Shown: positions 49,331 to 62,583 of the stretch, piece after piece
Numbering within the stretch: position 1 is the stretch's first letter
How the letters are laid out: the number at the start of each line of letters is the position of its first letter
Assembly (NCBI GenBank): GCA_011009095.1
Contig: VTPC01000826.1
Coordinates: 1 to 64,000 of the forward strand
DNA: 64,000 nucleotides
Reading direction: 5' to 3'
Origin: Ignelater luminosus
Taxonomy: Eukaryota; Arthropoda; Insecta; Coleoptera; Elateridae
Translations under genes and position numbers: made by a program
Notes under the pieces: model-generated
The model's input: the letters and a program-made list of their open reading frames with translations, nothing else
Database searches by the model: none
Told to the model about the DNA's origin: nothing

Positions 49331-50794
49331 TTATAATTCTTCTTTTTTAGAAATATTGACACTATTCTCATATTCCCTAAGAGGCAATGATTGCCAAAAT
49401 TCTGCAGGAGCCAATTCGTTCTTCAAAGTCATTTTTATTTCGTCGTTGTGGATCAATAAATAACGAAGATTACCGGAATTCACTACCGGTTCCCACTTGA
49501 TACCATCAGAAACAGGCTTTCCTTCTTTAGCAAATGATGTAACAATATCTAGAAGAAACTCCTTAATTTTCTCATCAGATTCAGAAAGTTTGTTTTTGGA
49601 AAATGTAATCCCAGGAAACTTGAATCCGTATAAAAAAATCCATCACTTCCGTGTCCTACACCATAATACTTCGTAATACCAAACAATTCACTAAAGGTTA
49701 AGTCTTGTCGATAACCATAAATATAAGCATATACAGGTTATTTTGCTGCGTCTGCTTGTAATCTAGCCGACCTTCGGTTACAACGAAGTGCTATCACTTG
49801 ATCTTTCAATCTCATATTTTCTGAGACTACATCATCTTCAGTACTTAAGAATCTTAAGGCACTTAACCTATAATTTATCGACAAGAAAATAACGTTTCTG
49901 TCTATAAGATGTTCTGGAACAACCATGCTTGCAGAACGCATCATAAAAGCTCCTCCATGAATGTGTACTATTACGTCTAAATTTGATTTATTATCCAGTT
50001 TATCTTCTGAAAGTAGACATTCAAGTATAAACAATCTTCATTGACAATAGGAGAAACATAAATTCCAAAACCTATTTGTGGACATGTATGTGGTGTAGTG
50101 GCATTCCATATTCCTATTCATGGCTCTGTTTCAATCTCAAATCGTCTATTAGTGGATTTGCATAAGGGATTCCTTCAAATGCAGCAAATTTACGACCACT
50201 ATAAGATTGTAAACAGCATGCTCTGATTTTTCCCAATGATGTTTCCACCAAGGGTCCATCTTCTCCAAACGAAGGAGAAACTGTATAATTATGTAGATTA
50301 TTTGTTTAAGATTGTACTTTATATCAAATATTTAAAAAATTGATAACAAGAAGAGTCTAGATTTTAGAACCTTGAGAAGCTAACTATTGATTCATTTCTA
50401 AATTTGATCAAAGCACATCAAAGATTTCTTTTGAAAAAGTAGCTATGGGTGTGACAAAATGAATTTGTTTGTTTTTTCAAATATGTTGTTCAATGTAATT
50501 TATAAAATTAATGAATCGCGCCAAAACATCTTGTATCATGTACTTTGGAAAATCAGCATATATCACTTAAATTGGCAGTACGTTTTGATGGCCCTTTTAT
50601 TATGGTTTACTTCAAGACAATTCTAATTTAATCAAAGACATGCCTTTTTAATGCTTGCGACGCGAATACATAAGAATCTACCTACTTACTATCAATTACA
50701 GTTTTAGAAATTGTAGTGCTTGTTTTTTTCAAAATTTAATCAAATGCTTACCAAAAAATAATATAACCACAGTAGTTATCCAATGATGTGACAT
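49331..50794 (-). pseudogene. Carboxylesterase pseudogene with large internal deletion
   Basis: The signal exon 50794-50752 (MSHHWITTVVILFF) and its donor are intact. Exon 2 (50280-49331) keeps the N-terminal part, with small deletions near 50130-50150, and the HGGAF oxyanion hole. It then jumps from DQVIALRC straight to SARLQADAAK near 49780, removing some 230 codons including the nucleophile Ser and acid Glu. AAA TAA CCT gives a nonsense codon near 49737. The extreme C-terminus still reads ISKKEEL. Cannot be catalytic. Confidence 0.88.
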
Positions 50795-51997
50795 ATTTCG
50801 TGACTTGCTATAAACTAATCAACTACAAAAATAGTTAAAAAGTTCTCTAACGATGAACTTCGATAACTTGTGTACGAGATAAAACTAACAATTTTAATCT
50901 TATCTTGAGGTAGACCCAAATCTTTTTTGTTTGTTTCTTTTTGTATATGTAGGCTTCTTAACACTATCAAAAGGCTATAATATTTTTATTAATTATAATA
51001 CTTTCTACTTCTATTTTTTATTGTTATCTTTTTACTTATAATAATACATTGTTTAATATTTTAAGTAATACTAGATTTAATCAGTCTTGATTAGTTAGTC
51101 TGAAAATACTTTTCAACTTGGTACTCAAAGATGAATTTTGAAATGGATCATTTAAACAATTCAACTTTGAGTTACAGCGCAGTTATGGAAAGCGCTAGAA
51201 AAAAACGACTGGCGGCATTGAATTCTACGTTAAAAAGTGGCTCAACAATACTAAAATGATTTTGTTCTAGCTTTGAAAATAAAGAAGTTACAGCAAATTG
51301 AAGGAATCGGCTGTTTTTCACTTTTTCTCTCTAGGGAAAAAACAAAAGACGGCAGTTTATTTTTGGAAATGGTAATGGCATAAGCGTGAAAAAAGAAGTC
51401 ATAAGTACCTAGGCCGTTTTTATTTATTTCCGCTAATAAGAAAGCTACCTATTTAATCCCATCGAAATTGGACCACACTGTATATTGCTATTTTAAATAT
51501 CCTGCATAATATATCTTTAGTTATTAATTTATATTCTGCATAGAGTATTCTACCGCAAAAATCGATAATACAGTTCTCTATAGTCCGACCGATTATAATT
51601 ATTTTCGGACCATAAATATCTATCAATATAACTTCAAATTATCGTCAAATGAAAAATCAAAACATTGATTTAAATAAATGATTTAATTACTTTTGAAGTA
51701 GCTACTGTAAGCTTAAAGAGCAAATAAGTGATCTATTATAAGCAAAGTTAAAATAATTATCCTAATTGCTTTTCTCTAAAGTTTGAATATTCTTTCTACA
51801 TCTGTACATTAACTGTATGACCCCACACTAATATAGCCTACGTCATTATTCTTTAAAGAATGAAATAGGGCATAATATGCCACTTTTAAACGCTCAGTTA
51901 CAAAATCCTTTATTTTGTTCTGTTTAAAAATACATTAAGAACTCTTTTTTTATAAGTTATATCTACATTACAAACACATTAAGATATTTCTCAATTC
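50795..51997. other. Spacer between esterase copies
   Basis: The left part is the conserved upstream region of the 49.3 kb copy. The rest is AT-rich without a supported gene. TTTAAATAAATGATTTAA near 51670 is a short palindrome of no evident meaning. Confidence 0.4.
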
Positions 51998-54582
51998 TTA
52001 TAATTCATCTTTTTTGGAAATACTAATACTATTCTCATATTCCCTAAAAGCTAATGATTGCCAAAACTGTGCAGGTGCCAATTCATTTTAGATATCATTT
52101 TTATTTCATTGTTGTTGATTAATAAATAACGAAATTCACCTGGATTCACTACTGGTTCCCACGTGATACCGTTTGAGATTGGCTTTCCATCTCTAGCAAA
52201 TGTAACAATGTATGTAACAATATCCAGAAAGAACTCCTTAACTGTTTCATCATACATCGAAAGTTTATCTTTGGCAAACGTAATCCCAAGAAACTTCACT
52301 ATATACAACAAATATGCATCCCTTCCGTGACCTACACCATAATCCTTTGGTATACCAAATAATTCCTCAAAATTCATATCTTGTCGGTAACCGTAAATAT
52401 AAGAATAAACTGGCGATTTTACTGCATTAGATTGTAATCTAGCCGGCCTTTCTAAATCCAGATGAAAATATCTACCACCGAAAAGTTTTATAGCAGACTG
52501 AATATTATCTTCCGTTACTTTGTTATCGTTCAAATAAAACGTTTTTATTTTGTGTGCAACATCGACTTTATTCGATTCTACTACTGTGTCTTTATAATTT
52601 AGAACGTCAGGTAAGACAATATCCCAATCTTCATTAAGATCGTTGTATTGGAATTTAAAATATTGAAGAATCAAAATTCCTTCTTCGGTGGTTGCTCCAG
52701 ATAGCCATGGTACATCCGTAACATTTCCAGATTTTAATAGTTTGTAAGGATCATCAATTAAAAATGCACTAGCAGATTCCTTTTCAACAACCGGAGAAAA
52801 AGGTGCTATTGGAAATCCATCAATAACTGGCGAAAAGTGCGAGTTTTGGATAATTTGTCTTGCTGGTTTCTCTTTTAAACATTTGATTAATTCTCTTGTA
52901 GAAGAATCATCGCAATTCAGAGATGCGGCTAATCGTTTTGCTTCTTTTAACGGAGCTTTGTGAATCGCCCATGGAGCTAATGCAGTTCCACCTTTTGATA
53001 TACCTCGGTGGAATAGTCCTCTTGAAAGTAAAGAGAAATAGTGTAAATGAACACATGCTGCCCCTGCAGATAAACCAGCAATAGTTACGGAATTTGGGTT
53101 TCCGCCAAAGCTTTCAATTACTTTTGAACCCAACGAACCCATATTGCCTGAGACTACATCATCTTCAGTACTCAAGAATCCTAAGGTACTTAACCTATAA
53201 TTTATAGTCAAGTAAACAATATTTCTGTCCATTAAATATCCTGGACCGGCAAAGTTTGGATCACCTATCATAAAAGCTCCACCATGAATATGTAGTATCA
53301 CGTCTAAGTTTGATTTGTCATTCAGTTTATCTTCTGGGACGTAAATGTTTAAATATAGACAATCTTCAGTGCCAATAGGTTCAGAAATTCCAAAACCTAT
53401 TTGTGGTGGCATTCCATGTTCCTGTCCATGGTTCTACTTCAAGAGGTTCTTCAAACCTCAAATCGTCTATAGGCGGTTTTGCATAAGGGATTCCTTCAAA
53501 TGCGGCAAAGTCACGGCCACCATAAGATTTTAGGTAGTGTCCTCTGACCTTTCCCAATGGTATTTCTACGAAAGGGCCATCTTTTCCAAGTGAAGAGGTA
53601 ACTGTAAATACGCACGACTTATGTAAGCTTGTTCATATTGATACAATGCATAATTATGAAATGAAAAAGAAACAATAAAAATGTTCAGTTTGCTGTTGAA
53701 TTTCAAACAGATGTACATAAAAAACAAGCCATGGGAAAGCAGAAGAATACTATGTGCACCGAATGTGAAGAGAGCAATTGATATACTAAAAATTGCAATT
53801 TGCTAGCTGAACGATTCAAAGCTTGTACCAATATAGATATCCTTTATTTATTAGAAGTTTTTGCTTAGGTGGCGAATTTAATCACTTAAGATAATATTTA
53901 AAAAATCAAAACGTCTGCAAGTTTTGATACGCTACTATGACTAAAAAGTTTTTGGTATTAATAGATGTAGTCGGATGTTACACAATTTTTTCGATAGAGG
54001 AACTGTGCAATATAAATGGCTTTGTTCTATGTTTTATGATCGTATTAGATATTTACATGGTTAAACATATATACTTTCCAAAGTGTTTTTACAGAGGTAC
54101 AAGCTCAAGAACGCTACGCCTTCGTTCTCACATCTACGAAAATTATGGTTAATTGAATAGTTCAAGGTAAGTTTAATGTAACTCAACTGTTTGTTCTAAG
54201 TCAATGTTTTCTCAACGTTTGTTGTATGATTTGTATGAATTTTATTTTTAATTAATAGGGATAATAATAATATTTGTAATCAAATATATTAGTAATAGTT
54301 TGATTACAAATATACGTAGTACGTTAGCTAATTTTGTAACGCAGTGAAAATTTATATTTTTAAGGTCTTCGTGTATATTTAAATCTGTTCTCCGCATTCG
54401 ACTCAATTTACCTACATTTTCACGTAAAAGTAATATTACAATAGTTTGGCAACGTTCCATAGTTTGTCCACTGCTTGTGTAATAATTGTAAAGTTCGTAA
54501 TATTCGTTTTTTCCAAAATTAATGTATACAACTGCTCACTAAGAAATAATACAATTGCAGCGGTTATCCACCATTGTGACAT
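51998..54582 (-). pseudogene. Carboxylesterase pseudogene, two frameshifts
   Basis: Signal exon 54582-54540 (MSQWWITAAIVLFL), exon 2 53601-51998. A 17-bp deletion near 53406 removes the first disulfide Cys (relatives read TAHTCPQ) and shifts frame to a stop. A deletion of about 24 bp near 53140 is in frame (eight residues of the LKDQVMALRW helix lost). A 1-bp loss near 52088 shifts the end before the KKDEL tail. Between these, 453 codons stay open, with HGGAF, nucleophile GLSAG, TTEEG and GVGHGRD. The loss of function seems recent. If the frameshifts were read errors, the helix deletion would still be unusual. Confidence 0.82.
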
Positions 54583-55371
54583 GTTTCAGGACTTGCTACA
54601 AGCTAATCAGCTATAAAGACTTGAACACTTTGCACAACTGGAGAACTGCGATGACTTGTCTATGAAGCAAAAACAACAGTCTTAATTTTGCCTTGAAATA
54701 CATAATTGTAGTACGCGTAATTCTTTTTTGTTTGCTTCTTGTTGTTGTTTTGTTAAATACTCAGCTAATTATACAGTCTATTCTGTTTGAAATAATATAA
54801 AATGAAATTGTTATTATTATTATACGCAATAGCTTAGATATAGAATTTTGTAGCAGTCTAAGTAAAAGGCAAAAACGGAGTTTGTTTATTTATCTGCCAA
54901 TAGTGATCACGTGTATTAGTTTTTTATTAAAATCCTACTAATTTTATAACAACGAACAAAATCTGTTGGGTTGGTTCAGTGGTTTGGCATGTATCAAAGC
55001 GTTTACAACATGAATTCAGACATGTATAATTGTGTATGGAGTCCGTAAGGCTCCCTTCTATAGGCATATTGATAGATGGTATCAGACGTTTAGAAAAAGA
55101 AGCTCAATTTCGGGTCTTTGGTTGGGTTTCTAATTCATCTCCTCTTTTCTTAAATTAATTTAACATAATTTATTAATTTTGAAAGGCCGAGTGGAAGAAC
55201 GGGAAGTCTTATATCTTTATCCTAGTACTAAGTACCGCAAACTATTTATACATCGTATGTATCAAAAACAATAATAAGTCGTTAAACATTTGATACAGAT
55301 TAAGAATTCTTTTGCATTCTGTAGGTATATTTACAACTATATTGTACATTATGAAACTCATAGTTTTTGTA
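54583..55371. other. Spacer between esterase copies
   Basis: Starts with the conserved leader (GGACTTGCTACAAGCTAATC on the plus strand). AT-rich beyond, no gene seen. Confidence 0.4.
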
Positions 55372-56283
55372 ATTTGTCTTTTTGGGAATTACAACACTAT
55401 TCTCATATTCCCAAGGCGGTAAATACTATATGCATAAACCGTTGGTCCAATTGGACTTTCTAAACCTAAATGAAGATATCTATCACCGAAAAGTTTTATG
55501 ACAGACCGAATATTATCTTCGCTTATTATGTTATTGTTTTGTGTGCAACATCGACTATATCCAATTCTGCTATAACATCAGGTAAGACAGGATCCCAACA
55601 TTAATTAAAATCGTTGTCTTGGTATTTAACGGGTTTAGGTACCAAAGCTCTTTCTTCAGTAGTAGCTTCAAATAACCAGGGTACTTCCGTAACATTTTCA
55701 GATTTTAATAGTTTGAATGAATCATCAGTTATAAAAGCACCAGGCGACACTTTTTTAACAACTGCAGAAAACAGTGCTGTTCGAAATCCATCAATAATTG
55801 GCAAATAGTACGAGTTTAATCTTTTAATCCCATATTTTTCGAGAATACCGCATATTCAGTACTCAAAAATTCTAAGGCACATAACCGAAAATTAATCTAC
55901 ATTTCTATCCATTAAAAATTCTGGACCAACCAAGTCTGGATCACCTATCATAAAAGCTCATAAACTATTACGTCTAAGTTTGGTGTATCACACAATTCAT
56001 CTTCTGGGACGTAAAAAATTCAATTATAAACAATCTTAATTGCCACTAGACTCAAGAATTCCTAGACCTGCTGATGGACATGTCTGTACTATAGTTGCAT
56101 TCCATATTGTTGTCCATGGTTCTACTAGAACAGGTTCTTGAAATCTCAAATAGTTTATTGGAGGTTTTGCGTAAGAGATTCTTTCAAATGCGGAAACTTA
56201 CGGCCTCTATAAGATTGCAGACGTCTGTTCAGTTTTCCTAAGAGGCTGTTTACTAAAGGGTTATCTTCTTCAATAGAAGGAAA
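55372..56283 (-). pseudogene. Highly decayed carboxylesterase copy
   Basis: Only fragments remain. ISKKDEL-like 3' end sequence is at 55372, much of the C-terminal third is lost, and 55804-55601 gives GAFITDDSFKLLKSENVTEV and PWLFEATTEE. The nucleophile region is deleted, since sequence jumps from the NYRL region to the PIIDGF region. The N-terminal part near 56100-56280 has stops and frameshifts. No signal exon is found upstream, although a leader relic is present at 56700. It is the oldest dead copy in the array by visible damage. Confidence 0.8.
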
Positions 56284-57295
56284 AAGAATAAATTGTTTAT
56301 GTACTTGAAACAAAAGAGTTTTTCCATTTGAGATTTATTCTCAAACACGTCTTTTGATTATCTGGGAATCTGAGCAATCGAACGAGATCTTTTGGAACTT
56401 TAAGTCATTTGTTTGTTGTATTATTAGTATTTAAAAAGCTCTACAATATTGCCAAAACAGATGTCTCGGTAAGTTATCGCAAGGAAAAAGAAGTTGACAT
56501 AGTTCGGCTTACTACATTAAGAGGTGAAAACAGATGTATCGAAATTAGTTTAGGTGTTAAAAAATTTTGTCAAAAGAGCAGCTGTAAATGTGTAATCATT
56601 TTTGAAAGGCGTAAGCTTTGCTACGTATAAACGTGTTGAAACTTTGTCGTGGTGGTGATTCATTGAAAAACGGTATAGACACTTGCAACTACTAATTTGT
56701 TAAGTGATGACTTGCTATAAATTAATCAACTGAAAACCCTTATCACGTCATTCGAATGATGAGCTGTAATAAACAACTTGCATATGAAAAACGACAGTAT
56801 CACAACAACAATTTAATCTTACTTTAAGAAACGTGGTTATAGACTCATCAATCTTTTTTGCTTCTTCTTCTTGTAAATGTGGTGTACAACGTAAACCTTG
56901 TAGCCATCTAAGCAACCCCTTCATTGTAAATAAATGTAACCTTGTGTGTTACTTTTGGGCTATACTGCCTAGAGTCTAAAATCACTACCTGGGCCACGTG
57001 ATAATATAGTACTCACCCAACAAAGCAGACCTTTAAAAGAGTGTAAATATTTAAGAAAAGTTACTGAAATAATGTGAGAGTCTGGCTGTTTTAAGCATGT
57101 TAGAAGCAACACTCAGGGTAGAGAAATATGGTTATCATTTTATAGTGCATGGAAAATATTAACTTTAGCTACGCGTGAAGGTTTTTTGCCTGCAAAGAAT
57201 ATTTTACCACAACACAAAAAAAAAGTTTAAACCATTAAAAACTTTCCTTTAATATTCTACATACAAAACATACACATTAAAGTATTTCTTAGTTT
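56284..57295. other. Spacer; leader relic and duplicated 3' flank
   Basis: GATGACTTGCTATAAATTAATC at 56706-56727 is the esterase leader without its exon. About 56900-57290 duplicates 62200-62580 (ATAATGTGAGAGTCTG, CAAAG(A/G)ATTTT...CAACACAA), i.e. the 3' flank of the two right-hand esterases. No gene. Confidence 0.55.
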
Positions 57296-59664
57296 TTATA
57301 ATTCATCTTTATTGGAAACACTAATAGTATTCTCATATTCTCTAAGAGGTAATGATTGCCAAAACCGCACAGATGCTAGTTCATTCTTCGAAGTCATTTT
57401 TATCTCGTCGTTGTGGATAAATAAATAACGAAATTCATCCGCCTTCATTACCGGTTCCCAAGTGATACCGTCTGAGATTGGCTTTCCATCCCTAGCAAAT
57501 GATGTAACAATATCTAGAAAGAACTCCTTAACTTTTTCATCAGATTTTGAAAGTTTACCTTTGGAAAACGTAACGCCAAGAGACGGTAGTACGTATAACA
57601 ACATAGCATCACTCCCGTGAGCTACACCATAATACTTCGTTACACCATACAGGTAATCCAAATTTGCATCTTGTCGATAACCGTAAATATAGGAATAAAC
57701 CGGTGATTTTGCTGCACTAGCTTGTAATCTAGCCGACCTGTCTAAGTCTAAGTGAAAATATCTATCACTAAAAAGTTTTATGGCAGACTGAATATTATCT
57801 TCCGTTACTATGTTTTCCTTCAAATAAAACTTTTTTATTTTGTGTGCAACGTCGACAATAGACGATTCTGCTACTATGTGTTCATAATTTAGAACGTCAG
57901 GTAAGACAATATCCCATCGTTCATTAAGTTCGTTGACTTGAAATTTAAGAAGATAGAGAACTAGAATTCCTTCTTCACTAGTTGCTCCAGAAAGCCATGG
58001 TACGTCCGTAATATTTCCAGATTTTAATAGTTTGTAAGGATCATTAGATATAAATGCACGAGGATCCTTTTTTTCAACAACTGGGGAAAAAGGTGCTAAT
58101 GGAAATTTGTCAATATTCGGCGAATAATACGCGTGTTTGATAATTTCTTTTGCCGGTTTTTGTTTTAAGCATTTGACTAATTCTTTTGTTGACGAAGTAT
58201 GGCAACCAAGGGATGCAGCTAATCGTTTTGCTTCTTTCAATGGAGCTTTGTGAATAGCCCACGGAGCTAATGCAGTTCCACCTTGTGAAATACCTTTGTG
58301 GAATAGTCCTCTTGAGAGCGGAGAGAAATAATGCAAATGAACACATACTGCACCTGCAGATACACCAACAATTGTTACGGAATTTGGGTTCCCACCAAAA
58401 CTCTTAATGTGGTTCTGAACCCATCGAAGGGCCATCACTTGATCTTTTAATCCCATATTCCCGGAGACTATATCATCTTCAGTACTTAAGAATCCTAAGG
58501 CACTTATCCTATAATTTATAGCTACGTAGACAATGTTTCTATCCATCAGATATTCTGGACCAGCAATACTTGGATCACCAATCATAAAAGCGCCGCCATG
58601 AATGTGAAGTATTACGTCTAAATTTGATTTATCATCAAGTTTATCATCTGGAACGTAGACATTCAAGTATAAACAGTCTTCATTCCCAATTGGCTCAGGA
58701 ATTCCTAAACCTACTTGTGGACACGTATGTGCTGTGGTTGCATTCCATATTCCTGTCCATGGTTCTGCTTCAACAGGTTCTTCAAATCTCAAATCGTCTA
58801 TAGGCGGTTTTGCGTAAGGAATTCCTTCGAATGCGGCAAACCTACGGCCACCATAAGATTGTTTATAATGTCCTCTGACTTTTCCCAATATAGTTTCTAC
58901 AAAAGGATCATCTTCTCCAAGTGAAGAAGTAACTGAAAATATAAATTATTTGTGTAAGATTATGACAAAAATTGTAACAAACTATAGTAATTACAAAAAA
59001 TGGACAAAAAACAATGAGAACGTTGAATATTGGGCAGGATGTGTGTAAAGAGCAAGTCATGCCCACGCCACTTAGTTTTCTGATCACCAGTAGTTCAATT
59101 CGAAAACAAAGCGATGCTTTGGATCATTTCATCTGATGCAAGCATGTAAAACGATTTTAAATGACACAGTTCTGTTTGTGGCATACGAAAGCAGAAACTT
59201 AAATTTGTTCCATGTTTCATTTCATTTCAAGCGTACAATATGGAAGGCTTTTTAAATGTTGCATGCTTTTTAACATAAATACACTTGTTGAACCTCTTTA
59301 GCAGTAGTTCATTCAAGGAAGCCGTACCCACGTTATAACGAACAAAATTAGCCAATAAATAAATCAGAATTTAGTGCAGTGCAATTGTATTTTAATCTAA
59401 TTGTTCCCGGCATGCAAACATGGTTGCTCTTCAAAGTACCACTTTCAATCTTAATGATACAATCTACTATTTCTGGGGGATGCCTGGTTTTTTTACAAAA
59501 TGTAAACATTCTACTTATTTACATTATTTTCTCGTAAAAATAAAATTACAATCGGTTTCACATTTTGTAATTCTAAAAATTGTAATACTATTGGTTTTTC
59601 CCAAAATCAATGAACACTTACCAAAAAATAATATAGCCACTGCGGTTATCCAACGTCGTGACAT
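57296..59664 (-). CDS. Carboxylesterase, ER-lumenal type (signal peptide + KDEL)
   Basis: Carboxyl/cholinesterase-family hydrolase, the best-preserved copy. Exon 1 59664-59622 (MSRRWITAVAILFF), intron 59621-58933, exon 2 58932-57296; 559 residues. Catalytic triad by motif: Ser206 in GVSAG, Glu335 in TSEEG, His453 in GVAHGSD. Oxyanion hole HGGAF at about 126-130. Disulfide pairs HTC/EDC and GCH/KCL. The protein ends SNKDEL, the canonical ER-retrieval signal, so with the cleavable signal peptide it should stay in the ER lumen, like vertebrate liver carboxylesterases with HxEL tails. Insect relatives act in detoxification, diet or semiochemical turnover; which applies here is unknown. The usual Glu before the nucleophile is Val. 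Confidence 0.92.
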
Positions 59665-60440
59665 GTTTTGTGATTTGCTTGCTATAAACTAACTAATCAC
59701 AATCAATGCTGAGCTACATATAAACAGCACTTCACTGGAGAGTGATGAGTTGCAAATGCTGCGATAACGTAATGTATGGACTGAAAAGAGCAATTGAATC
59801 TAACCTTGAGTTTACGTAGTTGTAGATGCAATTTTCTTCGGTTTTGTTTTTCTTGTAAATCTGTATTGGGTACGTTGTTAAAACAAATTATCATATTTAT
59901 TGTAACTATTTAAATTAATTTCAAAAACTTCTAAAACAAGACTTTTAAATTTGTTTAAGCTAGTGTTATTTCATTATTATTACTATAAATGCTTACCAAG
60001 CAATATTTTATCTTGTGTGCTTATGTAGTACATAATACAGTGATTTCGTAAAGTAGTGCCTAAATTCTTTAAAAATTCAGAAATGATACTTTAGAAAAAA
60101 CGCTGGGACCCGTCGATTTTCATATTTAAATGCGTATTTTTTTAAACAGAAAATATTTATACAGGGTGAATCATTTAGGAGGTATGACGTCTTAAAATTT
60201 TTTTAATGGCAACCTCTATGTTTTATTACGGAATTTAAAAGAGCACATTTTTTACATAAATAAGGTAATTATGGGTATAGGTCACATAAGGAAATTTTAA
60301 AGAAAAACGACCTCAAAATTTACTGGTCATGTAGAATTCAAACGACAACTCAATTAAATGTTGTTAAACTAAAGGGTTAGTCTTTAATCATTTAAAAAAG
60401 GTCTTTTCCCCTTATTCATGAAACCGGAAGTGGTATCACA
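59665..60440. promoter_or_regulatory. Upstream region of the 57.3 kb esterase
   Basis: The conserved leader lies directly before the ATG (TTGCTTGCTATAAACTAAC on the plus strand). AT-rich beyond. A TATACAGGGTGAATCATTTA motif near 60158 resembles a lone transposon end. Confidence 0.5.
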
Positions 60441-61915
60441 TCAACTTGCTGCATAAAGAAAAAGTAAATGATTTTTAATTGAACTATGCCGTTTTGGAGC
60501 AGCTGAAGAATAGATAACATTTTTATTTTTCCCTTTTCCAGGCTTTAACAAATAAATGTCCTTATTTTCAGGAGTCAATGCTACCATCAAGACCATTACA
60601 TCCACGCCCTCTCCAACTATTATTACTGAGGGGTTAGTTGTGGCATATGAAATAGCAGTATTGACGATTAAACAGTGTGCGTTGTCTGGAGCTTGCAGGA
60701 TGGTCACCGAGTTTTCTTTCATTTTTTCCGCTAGAAAACACACCAAACGAGACTTATTTCTTTCGTTTCCCAAGAAAAGGTTTTGTTTTGTTGTTAAAGG
60801 AGTTTTTCCATCAAAAATGATGTTGGGAGACTGCTTTCGGTAACGGCGCAGTCTCTCAGCATTTTTGATGTTCAAACTGCTCTCCTCATAGCCGTCAAAC
60901 ACGATGGTACAATTTTTCCCACAGTGAACTTTGGCATAAGCAACGCATGCCTGGAAAACATCGTTATAAGTTCCTTGACTCGGCCAAATGACTTTATGGA
61001 GCAAAAAGCCTCCATCAACTACGAATAAACTTTTTTAAAGTCAGGCAAATCTTTTGTTATCTCCTGAAATACGGAATAAAGAGATGATTTAACGATCTGC
61101 CTGATACCCAGTTCATCAAAAAGTGACTTTGGTATGAAAGAAAGTTCAAATTTGTATCGATGAGTGTTACGGTGTCATAAATTTTTATCTTACAGTCGGT
61201 TGTACCTAAAGAACTTTACATTTTCGAGACATTATAACATCTTCAAAATTGTTGTTTGATGGCACTGAAGTCATTGCATCTTTTTCAGTTTCCAATGACT
61301 TGTAGCAGTTAATGCTTTCGTTCTCGATTATTCCATTTGACAAAGACATGAGTTCATTTCTAACAATAAATGGCGGATGTTGTTGAAACCATTCCAGAAA
61401 TTTTTTTACATCGCTACCATCTTTCTTCATCCTCGATTCTCGAAGTTCTACGTGCTTCGAAGTTTTTAGCGGCCTCACATAAGGCTGGAGCTTCGTGAAT
61501 CCATTTAGAAATGACATTTTCGGTAACTCCTCGTCTTTGGATAAGACCACCGTCAGTCTTCATACTGCGCATTAATGATTGTTCTATACACATGTCGATC
61601 CACGTCACGGACCATAGTTTATCTGTTCTTCTAACAGTAAAATAACCTTTTTCCACGAAGAGAGTGTATTCAGTCTCCGTTATTTCGCTTTGTAAACGTT
61701 ACATGTCCTGCAGGTAAAGGTGGCAGAATTTCGCATATCCTAAATGGCCACTCGCATGAAAAAAAGGGAATCATTTGCTGGACGCAGTTCAGACGCAGCT
61801 TCCAATTACCTGACCTCTCGGCCTTCACAAATTGTCTTAGTATACCCACCATGTAAAAGTACTGAGCCCAGAGCTGGCTTGTGAGTCCATTTGAAAACAG
61901 ACATTCAAAAAACAA
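60441..61915 (-). pseudogene. Decayed member of a multi-copy animal gene family, PIN/FEN-like tail
   Basis: Minus-strand fragments line up as one protein across frameshifts. 61915-61670 reads LWAQYFYMVGILRQFVKAER then NWKLRLNCVQQMIPFF. 61656-61414 reads KGYFTVRRTDKLWSVTWIDM then QSLMRSMKTDGGLIQRRGVT. 61490-61206 reads DVKKFLEWFQQHPPF then SLSNGIIENESINCYKS. From 61038 to 60441 it reads VVDGGFLLHKVIWPSQGTYN, CTIVFDGYEES, TPLTTKQNLFLGNERNKSR, a DNAHCLIVNTA block and VGEGVDVMVLMVAL. The last part resembles a flap-endonuclease/PIN fold, where relatives have acidic residues at DAD and GED; here those read DNA and GEG. I recall this as a repetitive uncharacterised family in arthropods; no function is known to me. 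Confidence 0.6.
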
Positions 61916-62583
61916 TTGAAACTTTTTAAAGAGACCTACAAGAAAAAAATAATCATAAAATTTGCAGATAAAAATTAAGACTGCGCAGGTTGCTGATTAA
62001 CTATAATTTTCTATTCTTTGTTGCCCATATGTCATTAGATACAAGATTGCTAAACAAAGAACATTTTTCCCTTATAAGCGGATAAACTCTTGCTGATCTA
62101 CAGACTATTTCACCTACTGTCGGAGGAACTTCAAGATGGTCTGCCATGTAGGCAATCTTTACATGCTTTTATTCTTTTTGCTTAACATTAACATCTCCAA
62201 GCAACCCATTCATTGTTAAATAAACGTTATGTTTAACACCTTGTATAGTACTTTTGAGCTATGTTATCCACATTCTAAAATCACTACCCGGAAAACATAA
62301 TAATATAGTAGTCACCAAACAACGCAGATCTCCTAAGACAGAAATATTTAAGAAAAGTAGACTTGTTGCTAAAATAATGTGAGAGTCTGAAAGTAGGCAG
62401 CCTACGGCAGAAAAATGTGGTTTCATTTTATAATGGATGGGAAATAGTAACTTTGGTCACGGGTAAAGGTTCTTTGCCGCAAAGGATTTTTTGTTACAAC
62501 ACAAGAAAATAAGCTTAGACCAGTGAAAACTTTTCTTTTTGTATTTTACAAATTTACATACACATTAAGACATTTCTTAGTTT
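61916..62583. other. Spacer and 3' flank of the last esterase
   Basis: May include more of the decayed element up to about 62190. From 62200 it is the duplicated esterase 3' flank (pair of 56900-57290). Confidence 0.45.

Noticed and set aside
55601-55804. 67-codon ORF as a small gene
   Set aside because: It is a readable fragment of the decayed esterase copy, aligning to its GAFITDD ... PWL.ATTEE region.
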